From assembly GCF_001436755.1 (NCBI RefSeq), contig NZ_AYZD01000033.1, positions 127,299-191,298 on the forward strand: a DNA stretch of 64,000 bases, read 5' to 3'. Under the pieces are notes generated by a model. The model searched no databases. It saw only the letters and a list, made by a program, of their open reading frames with translations, and was not told the DNA's origin. A program made the translations under genes and the position numbers. The first letter of the stretch is position 1. Each line of letters starts with the position of its first letter. Source of the DNA: Liquorilactobacillus aquaticus DSM 21051 (GTDB lineage: Bacteria; Bacillota; Bacilli; Lactobacillales; Lactobacillaceae). Shown here piece after piece: positions 36,128-45,876 of the stretch.

Positions 36128-37834
36128 ATGACTGAACCAATTATCAGCTTTAAAAACTTTTCATTTCAATACGAATCACAGTCGGAAAAAACATTAGATC
36201 AAATCAATTTAAATATTTTCCCTGGTGAAAAAGTAATGATTGCCGGCGCTTCTGGTTCTGGTAAATCGACATTAGGTCGTTGCATAAATGGATTGATTCC
36301 GCAGGCCTATCCGGGAGAGATGTCAGGCGAGTGTCTCATCAATGGCAAGCCGCTGAATAACAGCTCCATTTTTGATCTTTCTTTCGATGTCGGAACTGTG
36401 CTACAGGATCCAGATAGTCAATTTGTTGGGTTGACAGTTGCCGAAGACATTGCCTTTTCACTTGAAAATGATCAACTTCCACAAGTAAAAATGCATGAAG
36501 TTACAAAAAAATGGTCAAAAAAGCTTGATTTAACAGACTTAGCGCAGCATTCGCCGCAAGAACTTTCAGGCGGACAGAAACAGCGTGTTGCAATGGCCGG
36601 TGTTTTAATAGATGAGAGCAAGATCCTGCTTTTTGACGAACCATTAGCTAGCCTAGATCCGGCTTCAGGCGCGGCATCAGTTAAGTTGATCGATCAGTTA
36701 GCCCAGAAGCAAAGTTTGACAGTTATAATTATTGAACATCGAATTGAAGAAGTTTTAAAGGGCGGAATTGATCGACTCGTTATTATGCGTAATGGCAAAA
36801 TCGTTGCCAATGACAGCCCTCAGAAAATATTGAAGCAATCACTGCTAGAAAAACTCGGTTTGCGTGAACCGCTGTACCTTAGCGCACTGAAACGAGCAGG
36901 AATTAATTTAGTTGAATGTCAAAATATTGATCAAGTTTCGCGGATCACTGAGCCGCAGATAAATCAAAAGTTGTTTGAATGGAATGAACATGCGAAACTT
37001 TCCAAAAAAGTTAAAAAAGGATCAACACTCTTAGCAATAAACGCGCTATCATTTGGATACACAAAGGAACATCCGATAATCAAAGATCTTTCACTCGAAA
37101 TTAAGAAGGGCGAAATGATTAGTTTAGTTGGTCGAAATGGTGCGGGTAAATCCACTCTAAGTAATTTAATTACAGGTTTTCTTTCACCAGTAAGTGGTTC
37201 TATTAAATTTAAGGGACAGGATCTTTTGAACATGTCAGTGAAAGAACGTGCTCAATACATAGGTTATATTTTGCAGGATCCAAATCAAATGATATCTAAA
37301 ACTATGATCTACGACGAGGTGGCCTCAGGCCTTCTTCTACGCGGATTTTTGGAAGACGAAATCAAGCAGCGTGTTGAAAACATCTTACGTATTTGCGGCT
37401 TGTACGAAATGCGGCATTGGCCAATTTCTGCTTTGAGCTTTGGACAGAAAAAGCGTGTCACAATCGCATCGATGCTTGTATTAAAGCCTGAGATGCTAAT
37501 CTTGGATGAGCCCACTGCTGGCCAGGACTTAAAACATTACACCGAGATAATGACATTTCTTGAAAAACTACAGCAGAAGAATAATTTGACAATCATTTTG
37601 ATAACACATGATATGCATTTAATGCTTGAGTATACACAACGAACGATCGTCTTAGATCACGGGAAAGTGTTGCTTGACGCCGAACCAGCAAAAGTCTTAA
37701 CTAATGATGAGATAATAAAAAGAGCATATCTTGCTCGAACCAGTCTTTTTGATTTAGCGGAACGTTATCAATTGCCATCGGCAACGGATTTTGTGGCTAA
37801 GTTTATTCAAGCTGAAAGAGAGGACCGAGCATGA
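36128..37834 (+). CDS. ECF transporter double ATPase (fused EcfA)
   Basis: 568 aa with two ABC ATPase domains in tandem. Domain 1 has Walker A GASGSGKST, signature LSGGQKQRVA and Walker B ILLFDEP. Domain 2 has GRNGAGKST, signature SFGQKKRVT (LSFGQ rather than LSGGQ) and MLILDEPTAGQD. Powers the ECF transporter by ATP hydrolysis at the inner membrane face. Starts 3 bp after the S component and overlaps EcfT by 4 bp. The fusion marks a dedicated system separate from the shared housekeeping EcfA1-A2-T. Confidence 0.93.
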   Translation: MTEPIISFKNFSFQYESQSEKTLDQINLNIFPGEKVMIAGASGSGKSTLGRCINGLIPQAYPGEMSGECLINGKPLNNSSIFDLSFDVGTVLQDPDSQFVGLTVAEDIAFSLENDQLPQVKMHEVTKKWSKKLDLTDLAQHSPQELSGGQKQRVAMAGVLIDESKILLFDEPLASLDPASGAASVKLIDQLAQKQSLTVIIIEHRIEEVLKGGIDRLVIMRNGKIVANDSPQKILKQSLLEKLGLREPLYLSALKRAGINLVECQNIDQVSRITEPQINQKLFEWNEHAKLSKKVKKGSTLLAINALSFGYTKEHPIIKDLSLEIKKGEMISLVGRNGAGKSTLSNLITGFLSPVSGSIKFKGQDLLNMSVKERAQYIGYILQDPNQMISKTMIYDEVASGLLLRGFLEDEIKQRVENILRICGLYEMRHWPISALSFGQKKRVTIASMLVLKPEMLILDEPTAGQDLKHYTEIMTFLEKLQQKNNLTIILITHDMHLMLEYTQRTIVLDHGKVLLDAEPAKVLTNDEIIKRAYLARTSLFDLAERYQLPSATDFVAKFIQAEREDRA

Positions 37835-38667
37835 ACAGTCAATTTTTAATCGGCTACAACGACAAGGATACTTTTTTGCATCGTCTAAGCGGAAGTACTA
37901 AGTTAATTGGCTTCATAGCCTTCTCGATAATTGGAATGGTAACTTATGATACGCGTTTTTTGATAGGAATATTAGTTTTTTCGCTTGTTTTATTCAAAAT
38001 ATCCCAAATCAATATTAAAGAAGTTTCACTTATTCTAAAGCTTATTATTGTGTTTGCTGCACTTAACTTACTAATGGTTTATGTTTTCGCACCGGGATAT
38101 GGAATGACAATCTATGGAACACAGCACATGATTTGGCGAAATCCTGAAAATTACTTCAACTTATCGTGGGAAGAACTTTTCTATATCTTCAACCTTTTTT
38201 TGAAGTATACTTTTGCAGTTCCATTAGCATTAATTTTCTTGATAACAACAAATCCTAGTGAATTTGCAGCTAGTTTAAATAAAATTGGTATTCCATATAA
38301 AACAAGTTATGCTGTGGAAATTGCTTTGCGGTACATTCCAAACGTTCAACGCGACTATCGAACGATTAGCTTGGCTCAGCAGGCAAGAGGATATGAAATT
38401 TCAAAAAAAGCTAAATTCTGGCCTCGAGTCATCGGCAACGCACAGATTGTTTTACCACTTATTTTTACGAGTTTAGATCGGATCGAAGTTATTAGCCAAG
38501 CGATGGAATTGCGTCGTTTTGGTCGCGACAAAAAAAGAACATGGTATATGGAAAAAAACTTCAAGAAAAGCGACTATCTTTCTTTAATTGTCATCTTTAT
38601 AATTGTTTTAGTTGGGGTTATGCTTTTCGGCGTAAATGGTGGACGTTTCTGGAATCCTTTTAAATAA
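37831..38667 (+). CDS. ECF transporter transmembrane component EcfT
   Basis: 278 aa, about five membrane segments and a cytoplasmic coupling region with the two short helices typical of EcfT: LAQQARGYE contains the Ala-Arg-Gly motif, and AMELRRFGR is the second. Couples the ATPases to the S component. ATG overlaps the stop of the ATPase gene (ATGA). Last gene of the T-box-controlled operon, followed by a terminator. Confidence 0.9.
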   Translation: MNSQFLIGYNDKDTFLHRLSGSTKLIGFIAFSIIGMVTYDTRFLIGILVFSLVLFKISQINIKEVSLILKLIIVFAALNLLMVYVFAPGYGMTIYGTQHMIWRNPENYFNLSWEELFYIFNLFLKYTFAVPLALIFLITTNPSEFAASLNKIGIPYKTSYAVEIALRYIPNVQRDYRTISLAQQARGYEISKKAKFWPRVIGNAQIVLPLIFTSLDRIEVISQAMELRRFGRDKKRTWYMEKNFKKSDYLSLIVIFIIVLVGVMLFGVNGGRFWNPFK

Positions 38668-38704
38668 TCTTAGGTAATTTTTTCACGGTAGACTTTTTAC
38701 ATTT

Positions 38705-38743
38705 AAGCACCTAGTGGCGACATTAGTCGAGTGGGTGCTTTTT
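38705..38743 (+). terminator. Terminator of the ECF operon
   Basis: AAGCACCTA pairs with TGGGTGCTT, with an inner small hairpin, followed by T residues. Confidence 0.75.
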
Positions 38744-38961
38744 GTATGTTAATTTTGAAACCAGTGCTAGATGAACCAAGGGAACGACACTAAATGGCTG
38801 CAAAAGTTATTCTGAGCGCTAAGCTCTGAGACATGTGTAGACAAAAATGCAGAAGCTTGTTTAGTTGCTACGTTCAATTATGAGGGAAGAAAAATCAACA
38901 GCGACGAAATTTGTTGAGAGTGGTACAATCAATTCAGTTGAGAGATAAAGAGGGATGACTC

Positions 38962-40242
38962 ATGACAGGTAATAAAATAATTGCATACTTATACAGGCTG
39001 CAGGATAAGCAGCAAAAATGGAAATGGTTAAGAAGCTGCTACTTTGGTTTAAAAAAAGTGTCACCACTATTGCTGATAGGGATATTGATTCGATGCTTGA
39101 TGCTTTCTTTTTTTCAGCCACATGGCTTTTTTTATGAAATATATCATCTTGATAAGTTTTCTTGGATATCAGATGCAAATAGTGTTGCGCATTTATTGAG
39201 CTGTGTATTCTTCGATGTTGCGCTGTTGCTGCTTTGTGTAGCTGTCGCATGGTACCGAGGAAGCTTATTTGATGAAGAAGAAGCCATCCCAAGTGCTGTA
39301 GTGGCACTTATTTTACTTTTCTTCATAAACTTTCACGTAAAAAGAACACCTGCAGATGGAACGGGACAGGTTAATTTAAGCGGAAATATTCCTTTTATAG
39401 AAGTGTTGGCAATTGGGCTAATTGGTGCATATTTTTATCATGTAGGCAAAAAATATTTACATCTTAAATCTGTATGGTCATTTTCGATGGGAACCATTGT
39501 TTTGGGTGGTGCAATTAAAGGATTAGAACACCTGTTCAGTACGAATGTTTTTTCAAATCTTTCAGGGCCTGTTCTTTCAGGTATAGGAAGTTTACTAAGT
39601 GATGATCAACATCAGCTGTCAAGTATCATCCTAAGAGAAACGGGCCGCAACTTGTTTGTCTGGTTAGGTTTTATCAGTCCTGATCAGGTTTTGGTTGCAC
39701 ATACAGACAGTGATTTAACGAGAGCCAACCTTTCGGCCGCCTTAATAAAAGGTAACTTGGAAGGGCTGCCTCATCCGTTAAATATATACAGTTTAAGTGA
39801 TTCTTTTGCGGTTTTAGGCGGTTATGGGCAGGTGTTGGCCCTGTTACTTTTGTTTTTACTATTTTCACGTTACCGCAATCATCGAATTGACGCATGGAAA
39901 CATTTGCTTCCGGTTTTCTTAAATGTTAATAGTGGCTTTTTAGCAGAAATACCTTTATTTTTTAACTTTGTATTGCTTATTCCATTTATTCTCGTACCTG
40001 TGATAAGTATTCTATTGGGAACTTTGGCACTAAAGAGCGGGTTGATATTTCCATCCGTTTATCAAGTGCCGCTAAATACGCCGACTATTTTAAATGCATT
40101 TATGGGGACAAATGGGCATTGGGGTTCCTTAATATTCACACTGATTATTCTTATTATTAGTATATTGCTATACTATCCCTTCTTCAAAGTATTAGAAACT
40201 TCGGCTTTTTCTTCGATAAGGGCAGAGGAGGAGCAGAAATGA
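38962..40242 (+). CDS. EIIC-like membrane protein lacking PTS active-site residues
   Basis: 426 aa. The C-terminal half aligns by eye with lactose/cellobiose-family PTS EIIC: NLSGPVLSGIGSLL, the LGGYGQVLAL region (LGGSGATLAL in LacE), NFVLLIPFILVPV and LLYYPFFKV. However, the GIHG histidine site reads GFIS (236-239), and the NINEP glutamate site reads NVNSG (321-325). Both residues known to contact the sugar in ChbC/LacE are therefore gone. No EIIA or EIIB is nearby. It overlaps a DUF915 hydrolase gene by 4 bp. A non-PTS role, for example scaffold or export, is inferred. ATG with AGAGGGATG nearby. Confidence 0.7.
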   Translation: MTGNKIIAYLYRLQDKQQKWKWLRSCYFGLKKVSPLLLIGILIRCLMLSFFQPHGFFYEIYHLDKFSWISDANSVAHLLSCVFFDVALLLLCVAVAWYRGSLFDEEEAIPSAVVALILLFFINFHVKRTPADGTGQVNLSGNIPFIEVLAIGLIGAYFYHVGKKYLHLKSVWSFSMGTIVLGGAIKGLEHLFSTNVFSNLSGPVLSGIGSLLSDDQHQLSSIILRETGRNLFVWLGFISPDQVLVAHTDSDLTRANLSAALIKGNLEGLPHPLNIYSLSDSFAVLGGYGQVLALLLLFLLFSRYRNHRIDAWKHLLPVFLNVNSGFLAEIPLFFNFVLLIPFILVPVISILLGTLALKSGLIFPSVYQVPLNTPTILNAFMGTNGHWGSLIFTLIILIISILLYYPFFKVLETSAFSSIRAEEEQK

Positions 40243-41111
40243 GAAAAAAACTCTTGTCGAATTCATTTAGTATATTAATACTAGTTATTGTTGTTGCAAC
40301 AGTCGCAGTTGGAGTCCCTGCATATTTCTGGACTAAAACACATGTTACCAAAGAACGTGTTCAGAATAGATCGAAATTGTACCCGGTGATTCTTATACCA
40401 GGTTCAAGTGCAACAGAAAACCGATTTGATGGATTAATTGGTAAGCTTAACACCGGAAATAAAAAACAAAGTTTGTTAAAAATCACAGTTAAAACAAATA
40501 ATCAATTGCGAATCAGCGGCAGAATTTTCCCTCGTGATACAAGACCTTTCATTGTTATCGCTTTCGAGAACAATCATGATGGTTATCAAAATATCCAAAG
40601 ACAAGCCAAGTGGATGTCGATAGCAATGAATTATTTAGCCAAGAAATATCAGTTTAATCATTTTTCTGGTATTGGACACTCAAATGGGGGATTGATTTAT
40701 ACACTTTACTTAGAAAAATACATGGATCAAAATCAACTTTTGTTGGATAGATTAATGACGATTGGCACCCCATATAATTTTGCGGAAACAAATATAAATC
40801 AACGAACAAATATTTTGAAGGAATTAATTGCTGGGAGGGAAAAACTGCCTCACAATTTAACAGTCTACTCAATTGATGGAACGACAAATTATACGACAGA
40901 TGGTATTGTACCTTCTACAAGTGTTAGTGCTGGTAAATATATTTTCCAAAATCAGGTTGCACAGTATACTAAGATAACTGTTACCGGCAAGGACTCGCAG
41001 CATTCAGATCTACCACAAAATAAAGAAATTATTCAATTGATAAACGAAAATATTTTGCAAACTGGGACTGGTGGCTCTCCAAACGTAACACAGAATGCAG
41101 CTCCGCAGTAA
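40239..41111 (+). CDS. DUF915 alpha/beta hydrolase, membrane-anchored
   Basis: 290 aa. One N-terminal membrane helix (about residues 8-28) with no lipobox or clear cleavage site places the enzyme outside the cell. The fold is alpha/beta hydrolase: PVILIPGSSATENRFDGL, nucleophile elbow GIGHSNGG with Ser, and the C-terminal SQHSDLPQN with the catalytic His. DUF915 proteins are common predicted cell-surface hydrolases in lactobacilli with unknown substrate. It overlaps the EIIC-like gene by 4 bp, so the two are very likely a functional pair. Confidence 0.83.
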   Translation: MRKKLLSNSFSILILVIVVATVAVGVPAYFWTKTHVTKERVQNRSKLYPVILIPGSSATENRFDGLIGKLNTGNKKQSLLKITVKTNNQLRISGRIFPRDTRPFIVIAFENNHDGYQNIQRQAKWMSIAMNYLAKKYQFNHFSGIGHSNGGLIYTLYLEKYMDQNQLLLDRLMTIGTPYNFAETNINQRTNILKELIAGREKLPHNLTVYSIDGTTNYTTDGIVPSTSVSAGKYIFQNQVAQYTKITVTGKDSQHSDLPQNKEIIQLINENILQTGTGGSPNVTQNAAPQ

Positions 41112-41200
41112 GCGTTTTTTCTAAAAAGAAGTGTTAAAATTCGTTCGAATAGTTTTTTTAATCCGAATTTGCGATTTTGCAATAGTTAAGAGAATTTTTC

Positions 41201-41569
41201 TTGACATTTAAATGAGAAGGTAATATTATCATTAAAGTAAAGTTAGAATTTGTTAATAAAAGATGAGTAATTGATATGTACTACTATTTTTAGAGAGTCG
41301 CGGTAGCTGAGAAGCGATATAGGTACCATCGATGAATATGGTCTTTGGGTATAATTTTAAGCGGTGAGTTTTATTGCAGATATGATAGATAAACTGTTTA
41401 CGAGTGATATTCGTTATAGTATCTGAGTATAGCTTTTAAGTTCAGTGTACTCATTGAGGATAGCATTGTGAAATGTTATCGAATTAGGGTGGTATCACGC
41501 GAATAGATAAAATAGCGCGTCCCTAGATGTTAAACCTTTTAAAGGTGGACATCTAGGGGCGCTTTTTAT
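41201..41569 (+). promoter_or_regulatory. Methionine T-box leader (MetE-like gene)
   Basis: Strong promoter TTGACA (41201-41206), 17 bp, TATTAT (41224-41229). Then AGAGAG (41292-41297), AGCTGAGAAGCG, the specifier context GATGAAT-ATG-GT (ATG 41338-41340), and T-box GGGTGGTATCACGCG (41487-41501). A long terminator AGCGCGTCCCTAGATGT/ACATCTAGGGGCGCT ends in T residues at about 41569. The Met specifier matches the downstream methionine synthase-like gene. Confidence 0.92.
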
Positions 41570-41631
41570 TTATGAAAAAGTCATTTGCATGTTATGAATG
41601 AAATTTAAATATAAAGGGAGATTGATTAATT

Positions 41632-42761
41632 ATGACTAGTACAACAGCAACTAAACTACATTACGATATTGTTGGAAGCTTTTTACGGCCGCAACAGCTT
41701 AAGCAAGCTCGTATTGATTTTGAGGATGGGAAAATAGATCATACTGCTTTATCAAAGATTGAAGACATTGTTATTAAAGACTTGGTCCAGAAGGAAAAAA
41801 CGCGGGTTTGAAAGTTGTTACTGATGGTGAGTTCCGGCGGAGCTATTGGCATTTAGACACTTTTTGGGGATTTGACGGTATTAAGCACACTATCCCAGAA
41901 CACGGATATTTTTTCCATGATGAAGAAACGCGCGCTGATTCTGCAAAGATCGATGGTAAAATTGTTTTTAATCCAGAACATCCAGATGTAAAAGCATACA
42001 AATTTTTACATGATTTGGTAGCGGACGATAATGAAGTCACTGCTCGTCAGAGTATTCCTTCACCAGCCCAGTTCTATGCTGAGCTGGTTAGAGGTGAAGA
42101 AAACGAAGCCGCAGCAAATAAGTATTATCCAAATACAGATGACTTGATCGCTGATATTGCACATGCATACCATGATTTGATCATCGCACTTTATGACTTG
42201 GGATGCCGCGATATTAAGTTTGATGATTGTACATGGGGGATGGTTGTTGATGAAGGTTTCTGGAAGGAAATGGCTAACGGTGAATTTGATCGGCTTCAAT
42301 TGCAGAAACTATATCTGAAGCTCAATAATGCAGCTCTTGAGAACCTCCCTGATGACCTCCGTATCAGCACACATGTCTGTCGAGGAAACTATCATTCAAC
42401 TTGGGCAGCTTCAGGTGGTTATGCTCCAGTTGCGGATCAATTATTTGCAAAAGAAAATGTTGATGCTTTCTATTTAGAATTCGATGATGACCGTTCAGGC
42501 GATTTTGCTCCCTTGAAATCAGTTCCTGATGGTAAAGAGGTCGTGCTAGGATTGATTACGAGCAAAAAACCAGAACTGGAAAATAAGAGTGTATTATTGA
42601 AACGTATCAAGGAAGCAGCCCAGTATGTTCCATTAGAGAATCTGTCTTTGAGTACACAATGTGGTTTTGCTTCAACCGAAGAAGGAAACAAACTGGAAGA
42701 AGCACAGCAATGGGCTAAAATCAAACTTGTGATTAAAACTGCTCAAGAAGTTTGGGGTTAG
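41632..42761 (+). pseudogene. MetE-like methionine synthase (YxjG/YxjH type), frameshifted
   Basis: The ATG at 41632 opens a frame encoding HYDIVGSFLRPQQL that stops at 41809-41811. The rest (from TTG 41808, KVVTDGEFRRSYWH) lies in another frame. Adding one A to the A6 tract at 41795-41800 would give KEKNAGLKVVTDGE and one continuous protein of about 376 aa, the normal YxjG/YxjH length. Zinc ligands are present: H-x-C in STHVCRG, Glu in YLEFDDDR and Cys in STQCGF. The family transfers a methyl group to homocysteine. It is led by a Met T-box. The break is either a real mutation, a slippage switch or a homopolymer sequencing error. Confidence 0.85.
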
Positions 42762-42838
42762 CATAAAAAATTGAAAAATACTACGAGCGTAAAAAAAGAA
42801 TAAAAGACATAAGGTTTACTAATAGTGATACAAAACTT

Positions 42839-42887
42839 CAGGGATGTGGAGCAAAATATTATTTTTGCTCTGCATCCCTGTTTTTTT
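42839..42887. terminator. Bidirectional terminator
   Basis: CAGGGATG..AGCAAAA and TTTTGCT..GCATCCCTG form a long stem with T run after it and A residues before it, between the convergent metE-like and ABC permease genes. Confidence 0.8.
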
Positions 42888-42942
42888 AATTGTTCCGTGT
42901 ATTTTACTATCATTCTAGTTAAACAAAATATTTCATAAAAAA

Positions 42943-43797
42943 CTATCGTTCAAATTTAGTAACTTTAACACCTACAAGCAGTAGTGCAAGAAACATAACA
43001 GTTATGATGACCATTAATTCCTGTGAAGATGTAGTAAGAGAATTCCACTGAAAACCAATACCTAATATTTTTTTGAAGGAGACTGCTTGTTCACTTGGTA
43101 AATGACGAAATGAAGCTGTGAGTTGATCATGCATCAAAATACGCCGATAAAGTGATGCAGAATAAGCTCCCGGATAAAGTTTGATCAGTGTCTGTGCAGC
43201 ATGAGGAAGGGAACCAATCGGTATATAGACTCCTGCAAAAAAACCAGTTGCAGTTCCAATAATTGTCGAAACGGTGCCTAGCGTAGTTACTTTCTTTAAA
43301 AAAACAACGATCAAAAGATTCAATGAAGCTGCACAGAAGGAGTTAAGCAGCATTAAACTAAATAAGTTTGGTAAAATACGTAAACTAATTGCTATATCGT
43401 CAACGGATGTAAAATAAACCCATGTGACTATTAAAACAGCAATCTGCATAATGAAACCGATTAAAACAGCACTTAAAAAATAACCTAATTGAATTGAAAA
43501 TGAATTCAGAGGTGTAATTGAAAAATCGTTAAACCGATGATGCTCCTTGTCTTTAACTAATTGGGCTGTTCCCATTAATGTAGTGGTCGTTGCTGTGACC
43601 GAAAGCATTCCTCCCATTAGCCAAGGATCGAGCAATTTTTTAGTGTTAGGGACATGTTGCCAGTTTTTGACCATTCCATTTTTAAGAAAAAGAATATAAA
43701 GCCCGAGAACGATCAATGAGCTCAATAGGGAAAAAAACATTCCACTATGATCTCGAAAATAAAGCTTAAGATTACGCTTTGTCAATGCAAACATCAT
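42943..43797 (-). CDS. ABC-2 type transporter permease
   Basis: 284 aa with six membrane segments, ABC-2 export permease family. The first helix follows a short cytoplasmic stretch (FALTKRNLKLYFRDHSGMFFSLL), typical of DrrB/NodJ-like proteins. ATG at 43797 overlaps the stop of the ATPase gene (ATGA) and is served by AAGGGAG inside that gene. Forms an exporter with the upstream ATPase; the cargo, perhaps a drug or antibiotic, is unknown. Confidence 0.85.
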   Translation of the reverse strand: MMFALTKRNLKLYFRDHSGMFFSLLSSLIVLGLYILFLKNGMVKNWQHVPNTKKLLDPWLMGGMLSVTATTTTLMGTAQLVKDKEHHRFNDFSITPLNSFSIQLGYFLSAVLIGFIMQIAVLIVTWVYFTSVDDIAISLRILPNLFSLMLLNSFCAASLNLLIVVFLKKVTTLGTVSTIIGTATGFFAGVYIPIGSLPHAAQTLIKLYPGAYSASLYRRILMHDQLTASFRHLPSEQAVSFKKILGIGFQWNSLTTSSQELMVIITVMFLALLLVGVKVTKFER

Positions 43798-44681
43798 CTA
43801 ATCTCCCTTCCAGTTAGTTTAATAAAGACATCGTCCATTGATCCTTGTCTAAACTCAAATAAAGTTATCTTTTCTATATAATTGTTTAAAAGCCTAATAC
43901 CTTGATGAGCACTGGCAACATTGATTAATAAACCTTTTGCAGTTTGACGACAATCAATATTATGCGGCAGGTCTTTTTGAATCGCATTCAAGTCACCAGC
44001 TGTGATGAGCAAAACGTTATTAGTATATTTTTCTTTTAACTCTGCAGCAGTTCCTTCAGCAACAATGCGTCCATGATCAATGATATAAACATCGTCTGCC
44101 TGTTCAGCTTCTTCGAGATAGTGAGTTGTCAGGAAAATGGTCATTTTTTCTTGATGCTGCATTTGTGCAAGAAGCTCCCAAATCAATGAGCGGGTTTGAA
44201 TATCCAACCCAGTAGTTGGCTCATCTAAAAAGAGAATTCGCGGATCATTTAATAAGGCACGTGCAATATCAATACGTCTTTTTTGGCCTCCAGATAAAGC
44301 ACCATAAAGCTTGTCAGCAAAACTCTGGGCACGAACGCTTGCGATAACCTTTTCAACTCGTTCGGCTGAAAGATGAGGATACATTTGGGCGCGTGAAACA
44401 AGATTTTCTTTGACAGTTAACTCATCATCTAAAACACTTTCTTGAAAAACTATCCCGATATTCTCACGTATTTTATTTGGGTTACTTAAATTATTGATTC
44501 TAATTGTTCCTGCATCTGGTTTTAGGATTGTTGTCAACATTTTGATGGTTGTTGATTTGCCTGCACCATTAGGACCTAAGAAAGCGACTAAGTCTCCTGC
44601 TTTGATATTAAGATTGATATGGTCAACTGCGATAGTATCTTTGTAAACTTTTGTTAATTCGGTTGCTTGAAGAATCGTCAT
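43794..44681 (-). CDS. ABC transporter ATPase (DrrA/daunorubicin-resistance type)
   Basis: 295 aa. Walker A GPNGAGKST, signature LSGGQKRRIDIARAL, Walker B ILFLDEPTTGLD, and the H-loop TTHYLEEAEQ. C-terminal extension as in DrrA. Pairs with the ABC-2 permease, whose gene overlaps by 4 bp. ATG at 44681 preceded by GGGAGG. No regulator is adjacent. Confidence 0.9.
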   Translation of the reverse strand: MTILQATELTKVYKDTIAVDHINLNIKAGDLVAFLGPNGAGKSTTIKMLTTILKPDAGTIRINNLSNPNKIRENIGIVFQESVLDDELTVKENLVSRAQMYPHLSAERVEKVIASVRAQSFADKLYGALSGGQKRRIDIARALLNDPRILFLDEPTTGLDIQTRSLIWELLAQMQHQEKMTIFLTTHYLEEAEQADDVYIIDHGRIVAEGTAAELKEKYTNNVLLITAGDLNAIQKDLPHNIDCRQTAKGLLINVASAHQGIRLLNNYIEKITLFEFRQGSMDDVFIKLTGREIR

Positions 44682-44847
44682 ATTTTTTACCTCCCTTTAT
44701 CTGATACATCAACTTTAACTTAGAATTTCACTTTAATATTGTTGAAAAGACAATTGGTCTGTATTTGAATATGAATGGTCATTTTTTACAGATGGGTTAA
44801 AGGATTATTCATTTTTAAACTCGCAAAAAATAAATTAGGAGGTTATA

Positions 44848-44882
44848 TGCTATAATCAGGTAAATAAATGTGAGCGTTTTTA
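44848..44882 (+). promoter_or_regulatory. Extended -10 promoter and cre-like site
   Basis: TGCTATAAT (44848-44856) is an extended -10. Just after it, 44869-44882 matches the cre consensus at 12 of 14 positions and lies about 20 bp before the oxidoreductase ATG, a roadblock-type position. Confidence 0.45.
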
Positions 44883-44901
44883 AAGGGGGATGGGTTTCAT
44901 A

Positions 44902-45801
44902 ATGTATGCCGTACAGATGAAAAGTTATGGAGATGTCAATGTATTGGTGGACGCAGAAATATCGCTTCCAGCTTTGAAACCAAAGCAAGTTTTAATCAAA
45001 CAACATGCGGTGGCGATTGATCCTTATGATGTGAAGTTTCGTGCAGGACTAAAAGGGCGTGAGAAACCAACGCCATTGGTTGCAGGTTCTTCTGTCGCGG
45101 GGGAGATTGTTAAGGTCGGAAACGAGGTCACCAAATTTCAGATAGGGCAACGTGTTGCTGCAAGCCCGCATCTAAGAAGTTATGCAGAATGTGTTGCAGT
45201 GGGGCAATCGCAAGTAGCACGAATACCGCAAAATGTGACCTACCAACAAGCAGCTGCATGTGCATTAGGTGTTCAGACAGCTTACCAGCTTGTATATGAT
45301 AATATGGAGTTAACAGAAACTGACCGTGTACTCGTTCATGGAGGGGCGGGCAGTGTTGGTTTTGCAGCTATTCAATTTATACGTCAGCACAAAGTAGCGG
45401 ATATTTATACTACAGCAAGTAAATTAGGAGCGGATTTTTTAAAAGATTTTGATGAAAAACTGCATATAATTGATTATCGCAATGAAGACTTTAGACAGAA
45501 AGTATCCCAAGTCGATAAAATAATTGATACAGTGGGTGGGCAGACATTAAGCAATTCCTTAACGATTTTAGCGCCTGATGGTAAGTTATTCTCAACCGTT
45601 TCTGATGCTGCAGACCCGCGAGTGCAGCTCTTCTTTTTAAAATCCAACGGGAATAAATTAGAGGCGGTATTAAACCAAGTTGCTTCTGAAGAACTTGTTG
45701 TCAGAATTGCGCAGGTTGCGCCTTTCAACGCTGCCAATTTACGCAAGTTTCATCAAATCAAGCATGTTGTCGGTAAGCTTGTCTTGAGTTTTGAAAAGTA
45801 A
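44902..45801 (+). CDS. NADP-dependent MDR oxidoreductase (quinone reductase-like)
   Basis: 299 aa. MDR family with substrate domain VAIDPYDVKFRAGLKG, GSSVAGEIVKVG, and NADP motif VHGGAGSVGFAAIQF. No zinc-ligand set, so a zinc-independent quinone or enal reductase. The ATG at 44902 is preferred to ATG 44890, which abuts the AAGGGGG site. A possible cre lies in the leader. Function inferred from the family only. Confidence 0.83.
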   Translation: MYAVQMKSYGDVNVLVDAEISLPALKPKQVLIKQHAVAIDPYDVKFRAGLKGREKPTPLVAGSSVAGEIVKVGNEVTKFQIGQRVAASPHLRSYAECVAVGQSQVARIPQNVTYQQAAACALGVQTAYQLVYDNMELTETDRVLVHGGAGSVGFAAIQFIRQHKVADIYTTASKLGADFLKDFDEKLHIIDYRNEDFRQKVSQVDKIIDTVGGQTLSNSLTILAPDGKLFSTVSDAADPRVQLFFLKSNGNKLEAVLNQVASEELVVRIAQVAPFNAANLRKFHQIKHVVGKLVLSFEK

Positions 45802-45876
45802 TTGATATGCGGTATGAACATCGTACAGCTTTAAGTACGTACATGGCTATACTTATAAATGGGGGAGATTTGTTGT

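Noticed and set aside
38962..40242. Functional cellobiose/lactose PTS permease
   Set aside because: Both active-site segments are replaced and no EIIA or EIIB gene is nearby.
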